A stretch of 64,000 bases of DNA from an uncultured Clostridia bacterium (lineage in GTDB: Bacteria > Bacillota > Clostridia > Oscillospirales > Ruminococcaceae): positions 1 through 64,000 of the forward strand of contig CANQKW010000002.1 of NCBI GenBank assembly GCA_947624555.1, written 5' to 3'. How positions within the stretch are numbered: position 1 is the first letter of the stretch; every line of letters starts with the position of its first letter. The position numbers were made by a program, and so were the translations under genes. The notes beneath the pieces were generated by a model. It worked only from the letters and a program-made list of their open reading frames with translations. It was not told the origin of the DNA and did no database searches. This document shows positions 1 to 6,353 of the stretch, in pieces.

Positions 1-227
1 CCAAACGGGTAGGGTGCTTGTACCGTCTTTCCGTTTTTCCAAGTGACCGCCAGCGGCTCTGTGAGTTCTGCCCTCGGCAGGGGACAATTTGTCGTGACCC
101 CGCCGTTTAGGTCATATCCCGCGAACCTTTGCGCTACTCGCCTTGCATAGCAATATTCGCAGCCGTGCAAGCAGCCGGTAACGGGGTTAAATGTGCTATC
201 GCACCACTCAATCTTTGTTTTTTTCAT
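1..227 (-). CDS. Phage Gp37/Gp68-family (DUF5131) protein, partial
   Basis: Only the first 75 residues or so are visible; the gene runs off the left edge. It begins MKKTKIEW and carries a cysteine cluster near residues 19-26 (GCLHGCEYCYARR), the C-x3-C-x2-C spacing of radical-SAM-like [4Fe-4S] proteins. This is the hallmark N-terminus of the phage Gp37/Gp68 family, whose reaction is not established. The start follows an AGGAGGGTG site. The reading frame overlaps the end of the upstream Lar-like gene by 20 bases, so the two are translated as a pair in the leftward early operon. Confidence 0.8.
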   Translation of the reverse strand, partial: MKKTKIEWCDSTFNPVTGCLHGCEYCYARRVAQRFAGYDLNGGVTTNCPLPRAELTEPLAVTWKNGKTVQAPYPF

Positions 228-408
228 CTTGCACCCTCCTGTTCCACCTATCTGCAATCTCTTTTCCGCTCAAATTGTTTCTGCCCAAAGTACAATACAA
301 ACCGCAATCAGGGCAACAAACTATTCCTACCAAGCTGCCTCCTATAATCGGCATATAAACGTTTTTACTCCCGCAAAACGGGCAGGGCTTTAATTCAATT
401 TCGCTCAT
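208..408 (-). CDS. Lar-like small zinc-finger protein
   Basis: A 66-residue protein starting MSEIELKPCPFCGSK. It has two CxxC pairs, CPFC near residue 9 and CCPDC near residue 32, followed by a C-terminal segment ending in WNRRV. That pattern (KPCPFCGS, central CxxC, terminal A-xx-WNRR) is typical of the Lar/restriction-alleviation-like family common in phages. Some members modulate host type I restriction; whether this one does is not visible. The start is set by a GAGGAGG site 8 bases upstream. It lies in the leftward phage operon and overlaps the Gp37/Gp68-type gene. Confidence 0.75.
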   Translation of the reverse strand: MSEIELKPCPFCGSKNVYMPIIGGSLVGIVCCPDCGLYCTLGRNNLSGKEIADRWNRRVQDEKNKD

Positions 409-421
409 TGTTTCTACCTCC

Positions 422-760
422 TCAACATATTTTCCCGCCGTGCTTGTACGGTCTGCTTTTGTTGTACTCGTGTTTTTCGAGCGTTGCCGCCTCGATATCT
501 ATACCCGCCGCGGCACAATAATCAAGTATGCGGATTATGCAGTCCGCAAGCTCAGACGAAATTCCCTCGGGCTTTTCGCCATTGTAATATGTTTCCGTGG
601 ACTGTTTGCCTTTACGATATTCTTCCAATGCCTCCAACAGCTCCGAATGGCACAGCGCGATGATTTCGGGTAGTGGTTTTTCCACGTCCCACCACCCGTG
701 CATTACGGCGTTTTCGTGTACCGCTCTCGCAAAATCGTTAATGGATAATTTCTCGCCCAT
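422..760 (-). CDS. MazG-like nucleotide pyrophosphohydrolase
   Basis: A 112-residue all-helical protein. It has the MazG/dUTPase-like helical fold pattern: an ExxE pair in the second helix (HSELLEALEEYR, about residues 38-49) and an ExAD motif (SSELADCIIRILDY, about residues 68-81), which bind Mg2+. Family members hydrolyse NTPs to NMP and pyrophosphate; phage versions have been linked to nucleotide-pool or alarmone control. The start was placed at the ATG 6 bases after an AGGAGGAC site rather than at an upstream ATG without one. It is part of the leftward early operon. Confidence 0.8.
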   Translation of the reverse strand: MGEKLSINDFARAVHENAVMHGWWDVEKPLPEIIALCHSELLEALEEYRKGKQSTETYYNGEKPEGISSELADCIIRILDYCAAAGIDIEAATLEKHEYNKSRPYKHGGKIC

Positions 761-781
761 CTGTCGTCCTCCTGTTTTCAA

Positions 782-840
782 GTCAAAAAACGTTAAAATA
801 CGCTAAAAATGTCAAAAAGCGTTAAAAGCGTCAAAATTTT
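782..840. repeat. Short A/T-tract repeat, about 10-bp period
   Basis: Between the MazG-like gene and the PP-loop gene there are about five imperfect copies of a unit resembling CGTTAAAA or GTCAAAAA, spaced close to one helical turn. Phased A-tracts of this kind bend DNA. The repeat runs into the last codons of the PP-loop gene. No hairpin is formed. Confidence 0.5.
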
Positions 841-1970
841 CGTTCGTTTTTTCGCTCCTCCTGTCCGATTAAGTCAAAAAGCGTGTATTGGTATAGGCTT
901 TTTTCTTCTTTTCGCCGCCGCGCCTTGTACTCGTTGTACTTTTGCCGATACTCGTAGCTTATACCAAAGATGGCATACGCCGCTTTGACTACATTAGGTT
1001 CATACGGTCTGATTTTCTCCAAATCTTCAACAGCCTTGCAGCTTATTGGGCAACCGCAGCAGCCTGTTCGTTTAAGCCCGTAAACCTCGTAAGCGTCTGA
1101 ATATTTAATTCCGTACCGCTCCTTGTACCACTCTTTATCCTTATCTGTAACATAAAACAGCGGTCTAAACCTGTACTGGTCGCCATATGTGTAAAAGCAC
1201 ATTGTGTTATCGCTGTTCGCGAAATCTGCTCCGCGCGGAGCCGTTCGCAATCCCCCCTCTGACAACCGTTCGCCGGTGATAATTATTTCATATCCCTTTT
1301 GGGCTTGATGTGCAACTTGCTTTTTACAATAATCACAACACATTTTGCTGATTTTGAAATCCGGCGGGTTTTCTTTCAAAAAGTCAAGCATAAATTGTTC
1401 GCTGTTGATTGTAAGTTGAGTACACAACGGTTTGCCTTTAGAACTGCAACTGCATAAAAAGTTAATTGCCTTTGAGCTTCTGGGATAACGCTCTGCGAGT
1501 TCGGCGCGTTTTGCAGACTTGTCATCGGCTTTCTCAAACTCCTCCGCGATGGAGAGCGGCACACCTTTAATCTGCCAATCACAAAGTCCCTGCGAAAAAG
1601 CTTTAGACAAAAACGGTATGCCGCATTTCCGCGCCGCTTGCACTATGCCGATTTTCGGTCGAACTTCCTCAATTTCCACGCCGTACTTTTTGGCGGTGGC
1701 TCGGACGTGTTCTCTTGTTGCCCTCATCTCAAGCCCGGTATCAAAAAATACATACTTCACGGGCGGCAGAAACGGCATAGTTTCTCGCGTGCGCTCGATT
1801 AAATCAATCAGAATATCGCTGTCCGACCCTCCACTATAGCTACAAATCGCTTTCGGGTGTTCCCTTAGACGTTTTGCGATAATGCTTTTTATTGCCTCGA
1901 ACTTTGCAGGCGCATCAAAATCCGCATAAGCGGGTCGGTCTGCGTGCGTTTTACTTACATTCTCCGACAT
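831..1970 (-). CDS. PAPS-reductase-family PP-loop protein
   Basis: About 379 residues. The N-terminal PP-loop motif SYSGGSDSD lies near residue 45 and is the ATP-pyrophosphatase signature of PAPS reductases and thiouridylases. Three Cys-rich patches follow (CSCSSKGKPLC, MCCDYCKKQ and TGCCGCPISCK), which could ligate an Fe-S cluster. Phage relatives are annotated as phosphoadenosine phosphosulfate reductase family, but a role in assimilating sulfate is unlikely here; sulfur or other modification of nucleic acid is an inference. The chosen ATG follows ACGGAG by 6 bases. An alternative ATG at 1985 overlaps the upstream stop codon as ATGA. Confidence 0.8.
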   Translation of the reverse strand: MSENVSKTHADRPAYADFDAPAKFEAIKSIIAKRLREHPKAICSYSGGSDSDILIDLIERTRETMPFLPPVKYVFFDTGLEMRATREHVRATAKKYGVEIEEVRPKIGIVQAARKCGIPFLSKAFSQGLCDWQIKGVPLSIAEEFEKADDKSAKRAELAERYPRSSKAINFLCSCSSKGKPLCTQLTINSEQFMLDFLKENPPDFKISKMCCDYCKKQVAHQAQKGYEIIITGERLSEGGLRTAPRGADFANSDNTMCFYTYGDQYRFRPLFYVTDKDKEWYKERYGIKYSDAYEVYGLKRTGCCGCPISCKAVEDLEKIRPYEPNVVKAAYAIFGISYEYRQKYNEYKARRRKEEKSLYQYTLFDLIGQEERKNERKF

Positions 1971-1981
1971 ATTTTCTCCGT

Positions 1982-2485
1982 TCATTTGATTCCGCTACGA
2001 AACATACAGAATAACAATTCCACGACCGAATAATGTTCTCGGTCTTTTCGGACGCTGTTTCTGATTATCGTAAGTTCCCATTGTTTAGAATCGTCTAATT
2101 CCGTGGGATTTTCGTATTCGTCCAATCTATCCACGCCTTTCGGAATGGGAACAATAACTCCGATGTTGCTGCCGAGTTCATTTCCGATTTTCTTGTATAA
2201 TTCCATAGGCATTACAAGATAATTTCTTTCTCCGATAAAATTCTGTCCGTGACCGCTTTTGTAGTCTGCCAAACAGCTTTTTACCTCGTAGCAAACAAAT
2301 TCGCCCTTTTCAATTCCGCTGACCGATGTGGTGTTCGTAGGGCAGAACTGCATAAAATCAACGCGCTTTTCGTGCGATGTCCCAAAATCCAGCGTTACCT
2401 CGCTTGCATAATACTTTCCGCGTCCCGAAAGCCGCTGTTGTACAAGCAACCGCGAAAGCATTGCTGTTATTTCATTTCGTGTCAT
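1982..2485 (-). CDS. Putative PD-(D/E)XK nuclease-like protein (MmcB-like)
   Basis: A 167-residue phage protein. It contains a basic N-terminus, an Asp in RVDFMQF (about residue 38) and an ExK pair in CYEVKSC (about residues 66-70). These are spaced like the active-site D and ExK of the restriction-endonuclease fold, and the layout resembles the MmcB-like family. Catalysis has not been shown from sequence alone. The stop codon overlaps the first ATG of the PP-loop gene downstream, and the start overlaps the end of the Lar-like gene upstream, so the three are translationally linked. Confidence 0.55.
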   Translation of the reverse strand: MTRNEITAMLSRLLVQQRLSGRGKYYASEVTLDFGTSHEKRVDFMQFCPTNTTSVSGIEKGEFVCYEVKSCLADYKSGHGQNFIGERNYLVMPMELYKKIGNELGSNIGVIVPIPKGVDRLDEYENPTELDDSKQWELTIIRNSVRKDREHYSVVELLFCMFRSGIK

Positions 2486-2849
2486 TGTTGCCTCCGTTCG
2501 TCATTTGGGGACTAACGCCGCCGAGATGTTCGCACGGAATGTTGCGGTTTTCTTTGTTTAGTTCCCGATTTACTCGCCTTTGCCACCAAGCCGCCGCCTG
2601 TTCTTTGGTGTCAAATCCAATCCCCACAAAGCGGTCTTCGCGAGGTGTGTTGCCATCGTGTCCGTGTATGCCGTCATTAAGGCAATATCTCGGGCAACCA
2701 ACCGCCCAGCCGAACCAGAATCCCTTTACCGTATCGCATTGAATAAATGCCTTCGCCCCGCACACAGGGCAGTCTGGAAGCTGCTTTGTCGCTTTTTCGG
2801 AAATACCCTTATCAATGCGCTTGGGCAAAAAAGCATCATCAAGCGTCAT
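2472..2849 (-). CDS. Lar-like zinc-binding phage protein
   Basis: About 125 residues. There is a CPVCGAKAF zinc knuckle near residue 29, a second Cys pair in GCPRYCLND, and a C-terminal AAAWWQRRVNRE motif of the kind that ends Lar-like proteins. It is longer than the 66-residue Lar-like protein of the same operon. The start was placed at the ATG 7 bases after GAGGG; the frame is also open upstream. The function is unknown beyond probable zinc binding; restriction alleviation is a family-based guess. Confidence 0.6.
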   Translation of the reverse strand: MTLDDAFLPKRIDKGISEKATKQLPDCPVCGAKAFIQCDTVKGFWFGWAVGCPRYCLNDGIHGHDGNTPREDRFVGIGFDTKEQAAAWWQRRVNRELNKENRNIPCEHLGGVSPQMTNGGNNDTK

Positions 2850-2877
2850 ATTGTAACCCTCAGCATATTTTCCTACC

Positions 2878-3066
2878 TTACTTTTCGCCGTTCTCCGCAA
2901 CGATCTGTGCGATTGAAGGGAAGATTATCAGCGCAAATCCCAAAAGGATATGCATACCGTCAGACGCTGTAAAATACCCGTAAAAATCGCTGTTTCCGAC
3001 TGCCCCGACAAGATATAATATCCCAACAGTTACAAGCACCCCGGCTAAAACGTGCCTTGCTTTCAT
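2878..3066 (-). CDS. Small two-helix membrane protein
   Basis: A 62-residue protein beginning MKARHVLAGVL. It has two hydrophobic segments, about residues 5-24 and 38-57, with a short polar loop, and so is probably a two-pass inner-membrane protein. No family is recognised. It starts after GGGGGTG in the leftward phage operon, and its 3' end lies 28 bases before the Lar-like gene. A holin is conceivable by size and topology, but its position among early genes argues against that. Confidence 0.6.
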   Translation of the reverse strand: MKARHVLAGVLVTVGILYLVGAVGNSDFYGYFTASDGMHILLGFALIIFPSIAQIVAENGEK

Positions 3067-3083
3067 TTTCACACCCCCTTGTT

Positions 3084-3185
3084 TTATCGCTTATCCACTC
3101 CTGCAAATTCTATCAAAGCGGTCTTTTTAAACCGCCAAAGTCTTTTTCCTACCTTGAATGCAGGAATTTCTCCGCTGCAAGCCAT
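3084..3185 (-). pseudogene. Remnant of an excisionase-like HTH protein
   Basis: The 33 codons from the ATG read MACSGEIPAFKVGKRLWRF and continue to a stop. This matches the C-terminal half of HTH_17/excisionase proteins (GEIPAFKVG followed by WRF). The preceding codons in the same frame encode SIGQAVRR, which would belong to the recognition helix, but are closed off by an in-frame TAA. The first helix is therefore missing or deleted, and no ribosome site precedes the ATG. If real, this is a decayed excision or directionality factor. Confidence 0.6.
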
Positions 3186-3226
3186 TCGCCGTACAGCTTG
3201 TCCGATTGATTAAACTTCCCGGTTTT

Positions 3227-3445
3227 TTAGCCGTTCTTGCTTTTCAGTGCGTCTTCTCTTGCTTTTCTTGCGCACGACTCTCCCCAAATCTTTCCTATCT
3301 CCTCGAGAATTCTGTCAACTTCCTCGCTTGACTGCACGACAAAGTTGTCTGCAATCCATCCGATTTCCTGCCCGTTCTCGTCGTATAACCGTTTGACAAT
3401 GTTCGGGACGGTCCCGAGAACTTCTTCCGGGGTTGCTCGTGCCAT
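3227..3445 (-). CDS. Small hypothetical phage protein
   Basis: A 72-residue acidic/basic mixed protein beginning MARATPEEVLGTVPN. No transmembrane segment, Cys cluster or recognised domain is seen. The start is the ATG placed 6 bases after GAGGTG; an upstream in-frame ATG lacks a site. It sits between the XRE-type gene and the decayed excisionase remnant, in the leftward operon. The function is unknown. Confidence 0.55.
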   Translation of the reverse strand: MARATPEEVLGTVPNIVKRLYDENGQEIGWIADNFVVQSSEEVDRILEEIGKIWGESCARKAREDALKSKNG

Positions 3446-3499
3446 TCTAATCACCTCTTTTCTCATTCTATGCTGGCCACTGGTTGACCGTTGCTATTT

Positions 3500-3721
3500 T
3501 TACATCGTTGTAGTAAGCTCTTCGACAGAAATTCCGCATACTTCTGCAATTTTTTCGAGTTTTAATCGAGGAATTTTAACGATTGCTCCTGCCTCATAGC
3601 GATAGACGGACGCTGCTGTTGCACCGAGTTTTTCGGCAAGCTGTTCGCCGGTAAGACCTGCCGCAAGCCTTGCAAGCTTGATGTTCTCGCCTATCGTTTT
3701 TCCTGTCAGTGTAACTGTCAT
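3500..3721 (-). CDS. XRE-family HTH regulator (small)
   Basis: 73 residues, essentially one Cro/C1-type helix-turn-helix: NIKLARLAAGLTGEQLAEKL, then ATAASVYRYEAG as the recognition helix region, and a fourth helix ending in the C-terminus. The start is the ATG 6 bases after AGAGAGGTG; the RBS overlaps the stop of the preceding 48-residue gene. It lies in the leftward operon, three short genes after the divergent promoter, in the place expected for a Cro-like regulator of the switch at 4200-4400. Target sites are inferred, not shown. Confidence 0.75.
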   Translation of the reverse strand: MTVTLTGKTIGENIKLARLAAGLTGEQLAEKLGATAASVYRYEAGAIVKIPRLKLEKIAEVCGISVEELTTTM

Positions 3722-3726
3722 AGCGT

Positions 3727-3873
3727 TCACCTCTCTTTCGTTTCGGCGTGTAACCCTTTCAGCAGCACAACCGCTAAATTGACTATGGTGCTAAAAATCG
3801 CCTTGTCACTGTCGCTCAGCGTCCTATACGCCTGCTTGACCTCTGCGTATTCCTTTGTGTTCTCGCTCGTCAT
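3727..3873 (-). CDS. Small hypothetical phage protein (48 aa)
   Basis: The frame opens with ATG 7 bases after a perfect GAGGAGGTG and encodes 48 residues starting MTSENTKEYAEVKQ. The N-terminus is charged and the middle is hydrophobic (IFSTIVNLAVVLLKG, about residues 27-41), so it may touch the membrane. The stop codon sits inside the ribosome site of the XRE-type gene downstream, which suggests coupled translation. No family is recognised. Confidence 0.55.
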   Translation of the reverse strand: MTSENTKEYAEVKQAYRTLSDSDKAIFSTIVNLAVVLLKGLHAETKER

Positions 3874-3886
3874 TTTGTTCACCTCC

Positions 3887-3979
3887 TCAACTAACAATCA
3901 ATGCGACCAAGCCTATTAAGAATACAGCCGCTAAAATACACTTGAAAATCACTTTTAAAACCATTTTTGCGTTATTCAC
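3887..3979 (-). CDS. Tiny single-span membrane protein (30 aa)
   Basis: A GTG start follows AAAGGAG by 8 bases and opens 30 codons. After a short basic N-terminus (VNNAKMVLKV) the remainder is a single hydrophobic stretch ending LVALIVS. The stop overlaps the ribosome site of the next gene. Such single-span microproteins are common in phage early operons. No family assignment is possible. Confidence 0.5.
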   Translation of the reverse strand: MNNAKMVLKVIFKCILAAVFLIGLVALIVS

Positions 3980-4024
3980 TTGACATTCTCCTTTCGATGT
4001 GATAGAATATATATGAACACTTTC

Positions 4025-4044
4025 CTCGGAGCTTTCGCTCCGAG
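4025..4044 (-). other. Perfect 8-bp hairpin with GAAA tetraloop
   Basis: CTCGGAGC and GCTCCGAG pair around a four-base loop that reads GAAA on the leftward transcript, a GNRA tetraloop. It lies between the first (44-residue) and second (30-residue) small genes of the phage operon. No T-run follows, so it is more likely an RNA-stability or processing element than a terminator. Confidence 0.5.
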
Positions 4045-4060
4045 TACTTGTTCAAGGGTT

Positions 4061-4195
4061 TTATGCTGTGAGTATCTCGATTATTGTTTTGATACTCATT
4101 GCGACAAGTGCTAGCTTTGTGAGTATGCTCAACACTTTGTCAAGATTGCTGTCGATGTCCGAAAGGATTTCGGCAGCTTTCTTTTTGTTCTTCAT
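4061..4195 (-). CDS. Small hypothetical phage protein (44 aa), first gene of leftward operon
   Basis: The frame opens with ATG 5 bases after GAGGAGGTGAG and encodes 44 residues starting MKNKKKAAEILSDID. The lysine-rich N-terminus is followed by an amphipathic to hydrophobic helix (VLSILTKLALVAMSIKTIIEIL). It is the first gene after the leftward promoter, with a leader of only about 15 bases. The function is unknown. Confidence 0.6.
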   Translation of the reverse strand: MKNKKKAAEILSDIDSNLDKVLSILTKLALVAMSIKTIIEILTA

Positions 4196-4217
4196 TCTCT
4201 CACCTCCTCACAATTAT

Positions 4218-4246
4218 ATTATAGCACAAATTGAAATGTTTGTCAA
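4218..4246 (-). promoter_or_regulatory. Leftward early promoter of the element
   Basis: Read on the minus strand: TTGACA, a 17-base spacer, then TATAAT, a perfect sigma-A consensus. The spacer contains the operator-like CATTTCAATTTG. It drives the leftward genes beginning at 4195. Confidence 0.85.
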
Positions 4247-4366
4247 CAAAAAAACGCACAATTTGAAACTTTCTACTATTTGTACAAATTGAAACGTTCA
4301 ATTTATGAAAATTATACAAATTGAAACATTTTTGAAATTTCTATTGACAAACATTTCAATTTGTGC
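4226..4366. promoter_or_regulatory. Operator cluster between divergent phage promoters
   Basis: Copies of a CAAATTGAAA-type element occur near 4227, 4259, 4286 and 4317, and once inverted near 4351. The outermost two are inverted copies that share the whole 17-base promoter spacer with its flanks. The arrangement fits repressor sites lying inside both promoters with extra sites between them. The likely binders are the XRE proteins at 4393-4752 and 3500-3721; this is inferred. Confidence 0.7.
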
Positions 4367-4372
4367 TATTAT
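4344..4372 (+). promoter_or_regulatory. Rightward promoter of the XRE repressor
   Basis: TTGACA at 4344-4349, a 17-base spacer, and TATTAT at 4367-4372. The spacer is identical in sequence to that of the divergent leftward promoter, so one protein can control both. The predicted transcript starts only a few bases before the ribosome site of the gene at 4393. Confidence 0.85.
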
Positions 4373-4392
4373 GAATGTAGGAGGTGATTATT

Positions 4393-4752
4393 TTGTTTTA
4401 TGAATTATTAAAAGAGTTACGACAAAAGAAAGGTGTCACGGGTGAAACGGTAGCAAATGCAGTAGGTTTGAGCGAAAGTGCATATAGGAATTATGAACGC
4501 GGTGTGCGTGAACCGAATTTTGAGACGCTTTGCAAGCTTGCTGACTACTACGGAGTAACTACCGATTATCTTCTGGGGCGCGAACCGCTCCCGAATCCGT
4601 TTGCGGATTTGGGATTATCAGCCGAGGACGAAAAAGACGTTCTCGCAAAATATATGAGCCTGCCGCCCACAATGCGAGCGTGCCTGCTCGAATGTTTGCG
4701 CCAATTAGGCGGTGCAGTCAAGACAATAGACGATAATAGCGGCGGCAAATAA
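4393..4752 (+). CDS. XRE-family repressor
   Basis: 119 residues. The N-terminal Cro/C1 HTH covers about residues 3-57 (LKELRQKKGVTGETVANAVG, then SESAYRNYERG as recognition helix) and ends in DYLLGREPLP, the usual boundary of this family. The C-terminal half is acidic and helical without a peptidase dyad, so it is not a LexA-type self-cleaving repressor. A TTG start is chosen because it lies 8 bases after AGGAGG; there is no nearby ATG. It faces the leftward operon across shared operators and is the probable lysogeny repressor. An intrinsic terminator overlaps its stop. Confidence 0.8.
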   Translation: MFYELLKELRQKKGVTGETVANAVGLSESAYRNYERGVREPNFETLCKLADYYGVTTDYLLGREPLPNPFADLGLSAEDEKDVLAKYMSLPPTMRACLLECLRQLGGAVKTIDDNSGGK

Positions 4753-4763
4753 CCGCCGTTTTT
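4740..4763 (+). terminator. Intrinsic terminator after the XRE repressor
   Basis: A 6-bp GC stem (CGGCGG with CCGCCG) encloses a 7-base loop containing the stop codon and is followed by five T. It isolates the repressor gene from the next promoter, which begins 4 bases further on. Confidence 0.75.
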
Positions 4764-4766
4764 CTG

Positions 4767-4795
4767 TTGACAAACTCCTTTCGTTGTGATATAAT
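4767..4795 (+). promoter_or_regulatory. Promoter for the second XRE regulator
   Basis: TTGACA, a 17-base spacer, TATAAT. The transcript would run about 140 bases through the operator repeats at 4796-4887 before the coding start at 4942. Confidence 0.75.
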
Positions 4796-4887
4796 TTAGT
4801 TAGATTATTAAATCTGATTATATTATAACTAACTTTTGTTAGATTGTCAATATATTTTTGCTTATAAAAACTAACTTTATTTAGATT
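4796..4887. promoter_or_regulatory. Second operator set
   Basis: Two 19-base near-identical sites, AACTAACTTTTGTTAGATT at 4827-4845 and one differing at two bases at 4869-4887, plus a half-copy TTAGTTAGATT at 4796-4806. Each is a dyad of AACTAAC and GTTAG. The sequence is unrelated to the CAAATTGAAA operators, so a different protein, probably the XRE regulator at 4942, binds here. Confidence 0.65.
4822..4850 (-). promoter_or_regulatory. Leftward promoter antisense to the XRE repressor
   Basis: On the minus strand TTGACA, a 17-base spacer, TATAAT: a full consensus. The spacer is almost exactly the AACTAAC/GTTAG dyad. No leftward gene follows closely; the transcript would enter the 3' end of the repressor gene at 4393-4752 in antisense. 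Confidence 0.65.
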
Positions 4888-4941
4888 TTGTGTATTATGC
4901 ATAATTTCTAATTGCGTTATTTGTATCTTTTGGAGGTACTT

Positions 4942-5301
4942 ATGTTTTGGGATTGTTATACTTCTTTGTGTAAATTAAGCGGCTTATCTCCCAATGCAGT
5001 AGCAAAACAAATCGGGGTATCTAATGCCACTTGTACAAAGTGGAAAAACGGAACAATACCAAATGGAGAAACGCTTATTGCAATATCAGATTTTTTTGAC
5101 TGCTCCGTTGATTATCTCCTCGGCAGGACAGAAAACGCAAAAGCGCATAAAGGTGAGGTTTATTCGCAGGAATATACAGAATTGTTTGAAAAATATATGC
5201 GGCTTGACGAAACCGATAAAACAAAAATCACCGAGAGGATTGACACTCTGCTCGATGATGATAAGTATAAAAAATATATTTCTGCTGCCAAAGAAGCTTA
5301 A
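4942..5301 (+). CDS. XRE-family regulator
   Basis: 119 residues. The N-terminal HTH (LCKLSGLSPNAVAKQIGVSN, then ATCTKWKNGTIP) ends at DYLLGRT near residue 65. The C-terminal half is charged and helical (ELFEKYMRLDETDKTKITER). The ATG start follows TGGAGGT by 7 bases; the frame is open further upstream but without an ATG. Its own promoter and an upstream set of AACTAAC/GTTAG dyads suggest autoregulation. It may act as the antagonist or second repressor in the element's control circuit, or regulate the downstream exonuclease and integrase genes. Confidence 0.78.
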   Translation: MFWDCYTSLCKLSGLSPNAVAKQIGVSNATCTKWKNGTIPNGETLIAISDFFDCSVDYLLGRTENAKAHKGEVYSQEYTELFEKYMRLDETDKTKITERIDTLLDDDKYKKYISAAKEA

Positions 5302-5351
5302 TTAAGCTGCTCGGCAGGGTTGATTACAATAACAAAAACGAGGTGGCAGTT

Positions 5352-6353
5352 ATGGATATTACAATCAAAATAGACGCTGATAATTGTGAAATCAAAATTG
5401 AAGAAAATAAGCCAAAAACAAAACGCCTTGAAAAAGGCGAAAGTACATTAAGGCTTGCTGACAGCTACACCGTGATTGATATAGAAACAACTGGATTAAG
5501 TCCGAGTTTTGATGACATTATTGAATTATCAGCGCTGAGAGTTGAAAACTGCGCAGTAGTCAGCGAGTTTTCAGAACTTATAAATCCCGGGTATCAGATT
5601 TCCGATTTTATCACATCTCTGACGGGCATCACAAACGATATGCTCAAAGATTGTCCCAAAATCGAGGACGTTCTCCCACGCTTTCTGGACTTTCTCGGAG
5701 ATGATTTAATTGTTGGGCATAACGTCAACTTCGATATAAATTTTATTTACGACAATTCAGAGAGTATTCTGCAAAAAGCATTTTCTAACGATTTTGTTGA
5801 TACAATGCGGCTCGGACGCAGGCTGATTGACGGACTTGACCATTACAGACTGCAAGACCTTGCGCTTTATTTTAACGTTGATTATTCGCACGCCCACAGG
5901 GCTTTAGAGGATTGTAAAATTACTCAGACTTGCTACGAGAAATTAAAACAAATAGTCGCCCAAGAACCCGAAAAAGCTGAAAAATTGAAATATACAATGC
6001 ATTACAGCACCGCAAGAGCTAAAAGCATACATACTGACAACACAATTTTTAATGAGGATCACCCTCTTTACGGGAAAGTGTGCGTAATAACCGGCGAACT
6101 GTCAATGCCCCGCAAAAAGGCTATGCAGGCAATTGCAGATGTCGGCGGAATAAACGCCGACGGCATAACCAAGAAAACAAATTACTTGATTGTCGGAACA
6201 TACGATTACTCAAATTATGGGAAAGATTATAAAAGTGCAAAAATGAAAAAGGCTGAGGAATACAAGTTAAACGGGCAGGACATTGAAATAATATCCGAGG
6301 ACGTTTTCTTTACTATACTGAGCGAAAATGAAAACACGGAGGTACAAACGTGA
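5352..6353 (+). CDS. DEDDh 3'-5' exonuclease fused to a BRCT domain
   Basis: 333 residues. The exonuclease domain (about residues 40-200) has ExoI VIDIETTG (D43, E45), ExoII VGHNVNFD (D128) and ExoIII HAHRALEDC (H182, D187), the full DEDDh set of the DnaQ/PolC-epsilon superfamily. A BRCT domain (about 240-330) starts HPLYGKVCVITGEL. DnaQ-BRCT fusions occur in Firmicutes genomes and phages; a role in element replication or repair is likely but unproven. The ATG start follows GAGGTGG by 6 bases. The first 40 residues are a charged extension. The stop overlaps the GTG of the next gene, so they form one operon. Confidence 0.88.
   Translation: MDITIKIDADNCEIKIEENKPKTKRLEKGESTLRLADSYTVIDIETTGLSPSFDDIIELSALRVENCAVVSEFSELINPGYQISDFITSLTGITNDMLKDCPKIEDVLPRFLDFLGDDLIVGHNVNFDINFIYDNSESILQKAFSNDFVDTMRLGRRLIDGLDHYRLQDLALYFNVDYSHAHRALEDCKITQTCYEKLKQIVAQEPEKAEKLKYTMHYSTARAKSIHTDNTIFNEDHPLYGKVCVITGELSMPRKKAMQAIADVGGINADGITKKTNYLIVGTYDYSNYGKDYKSAKMKKAEEYKLNGQDIEIISEDVFFTILSENENTEVQT

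Noticed and set aside
782..840. CRISPR array
   Set aside because: Units are about 10 bases and imperfect with no spacers. No cas gene occurs in the window.
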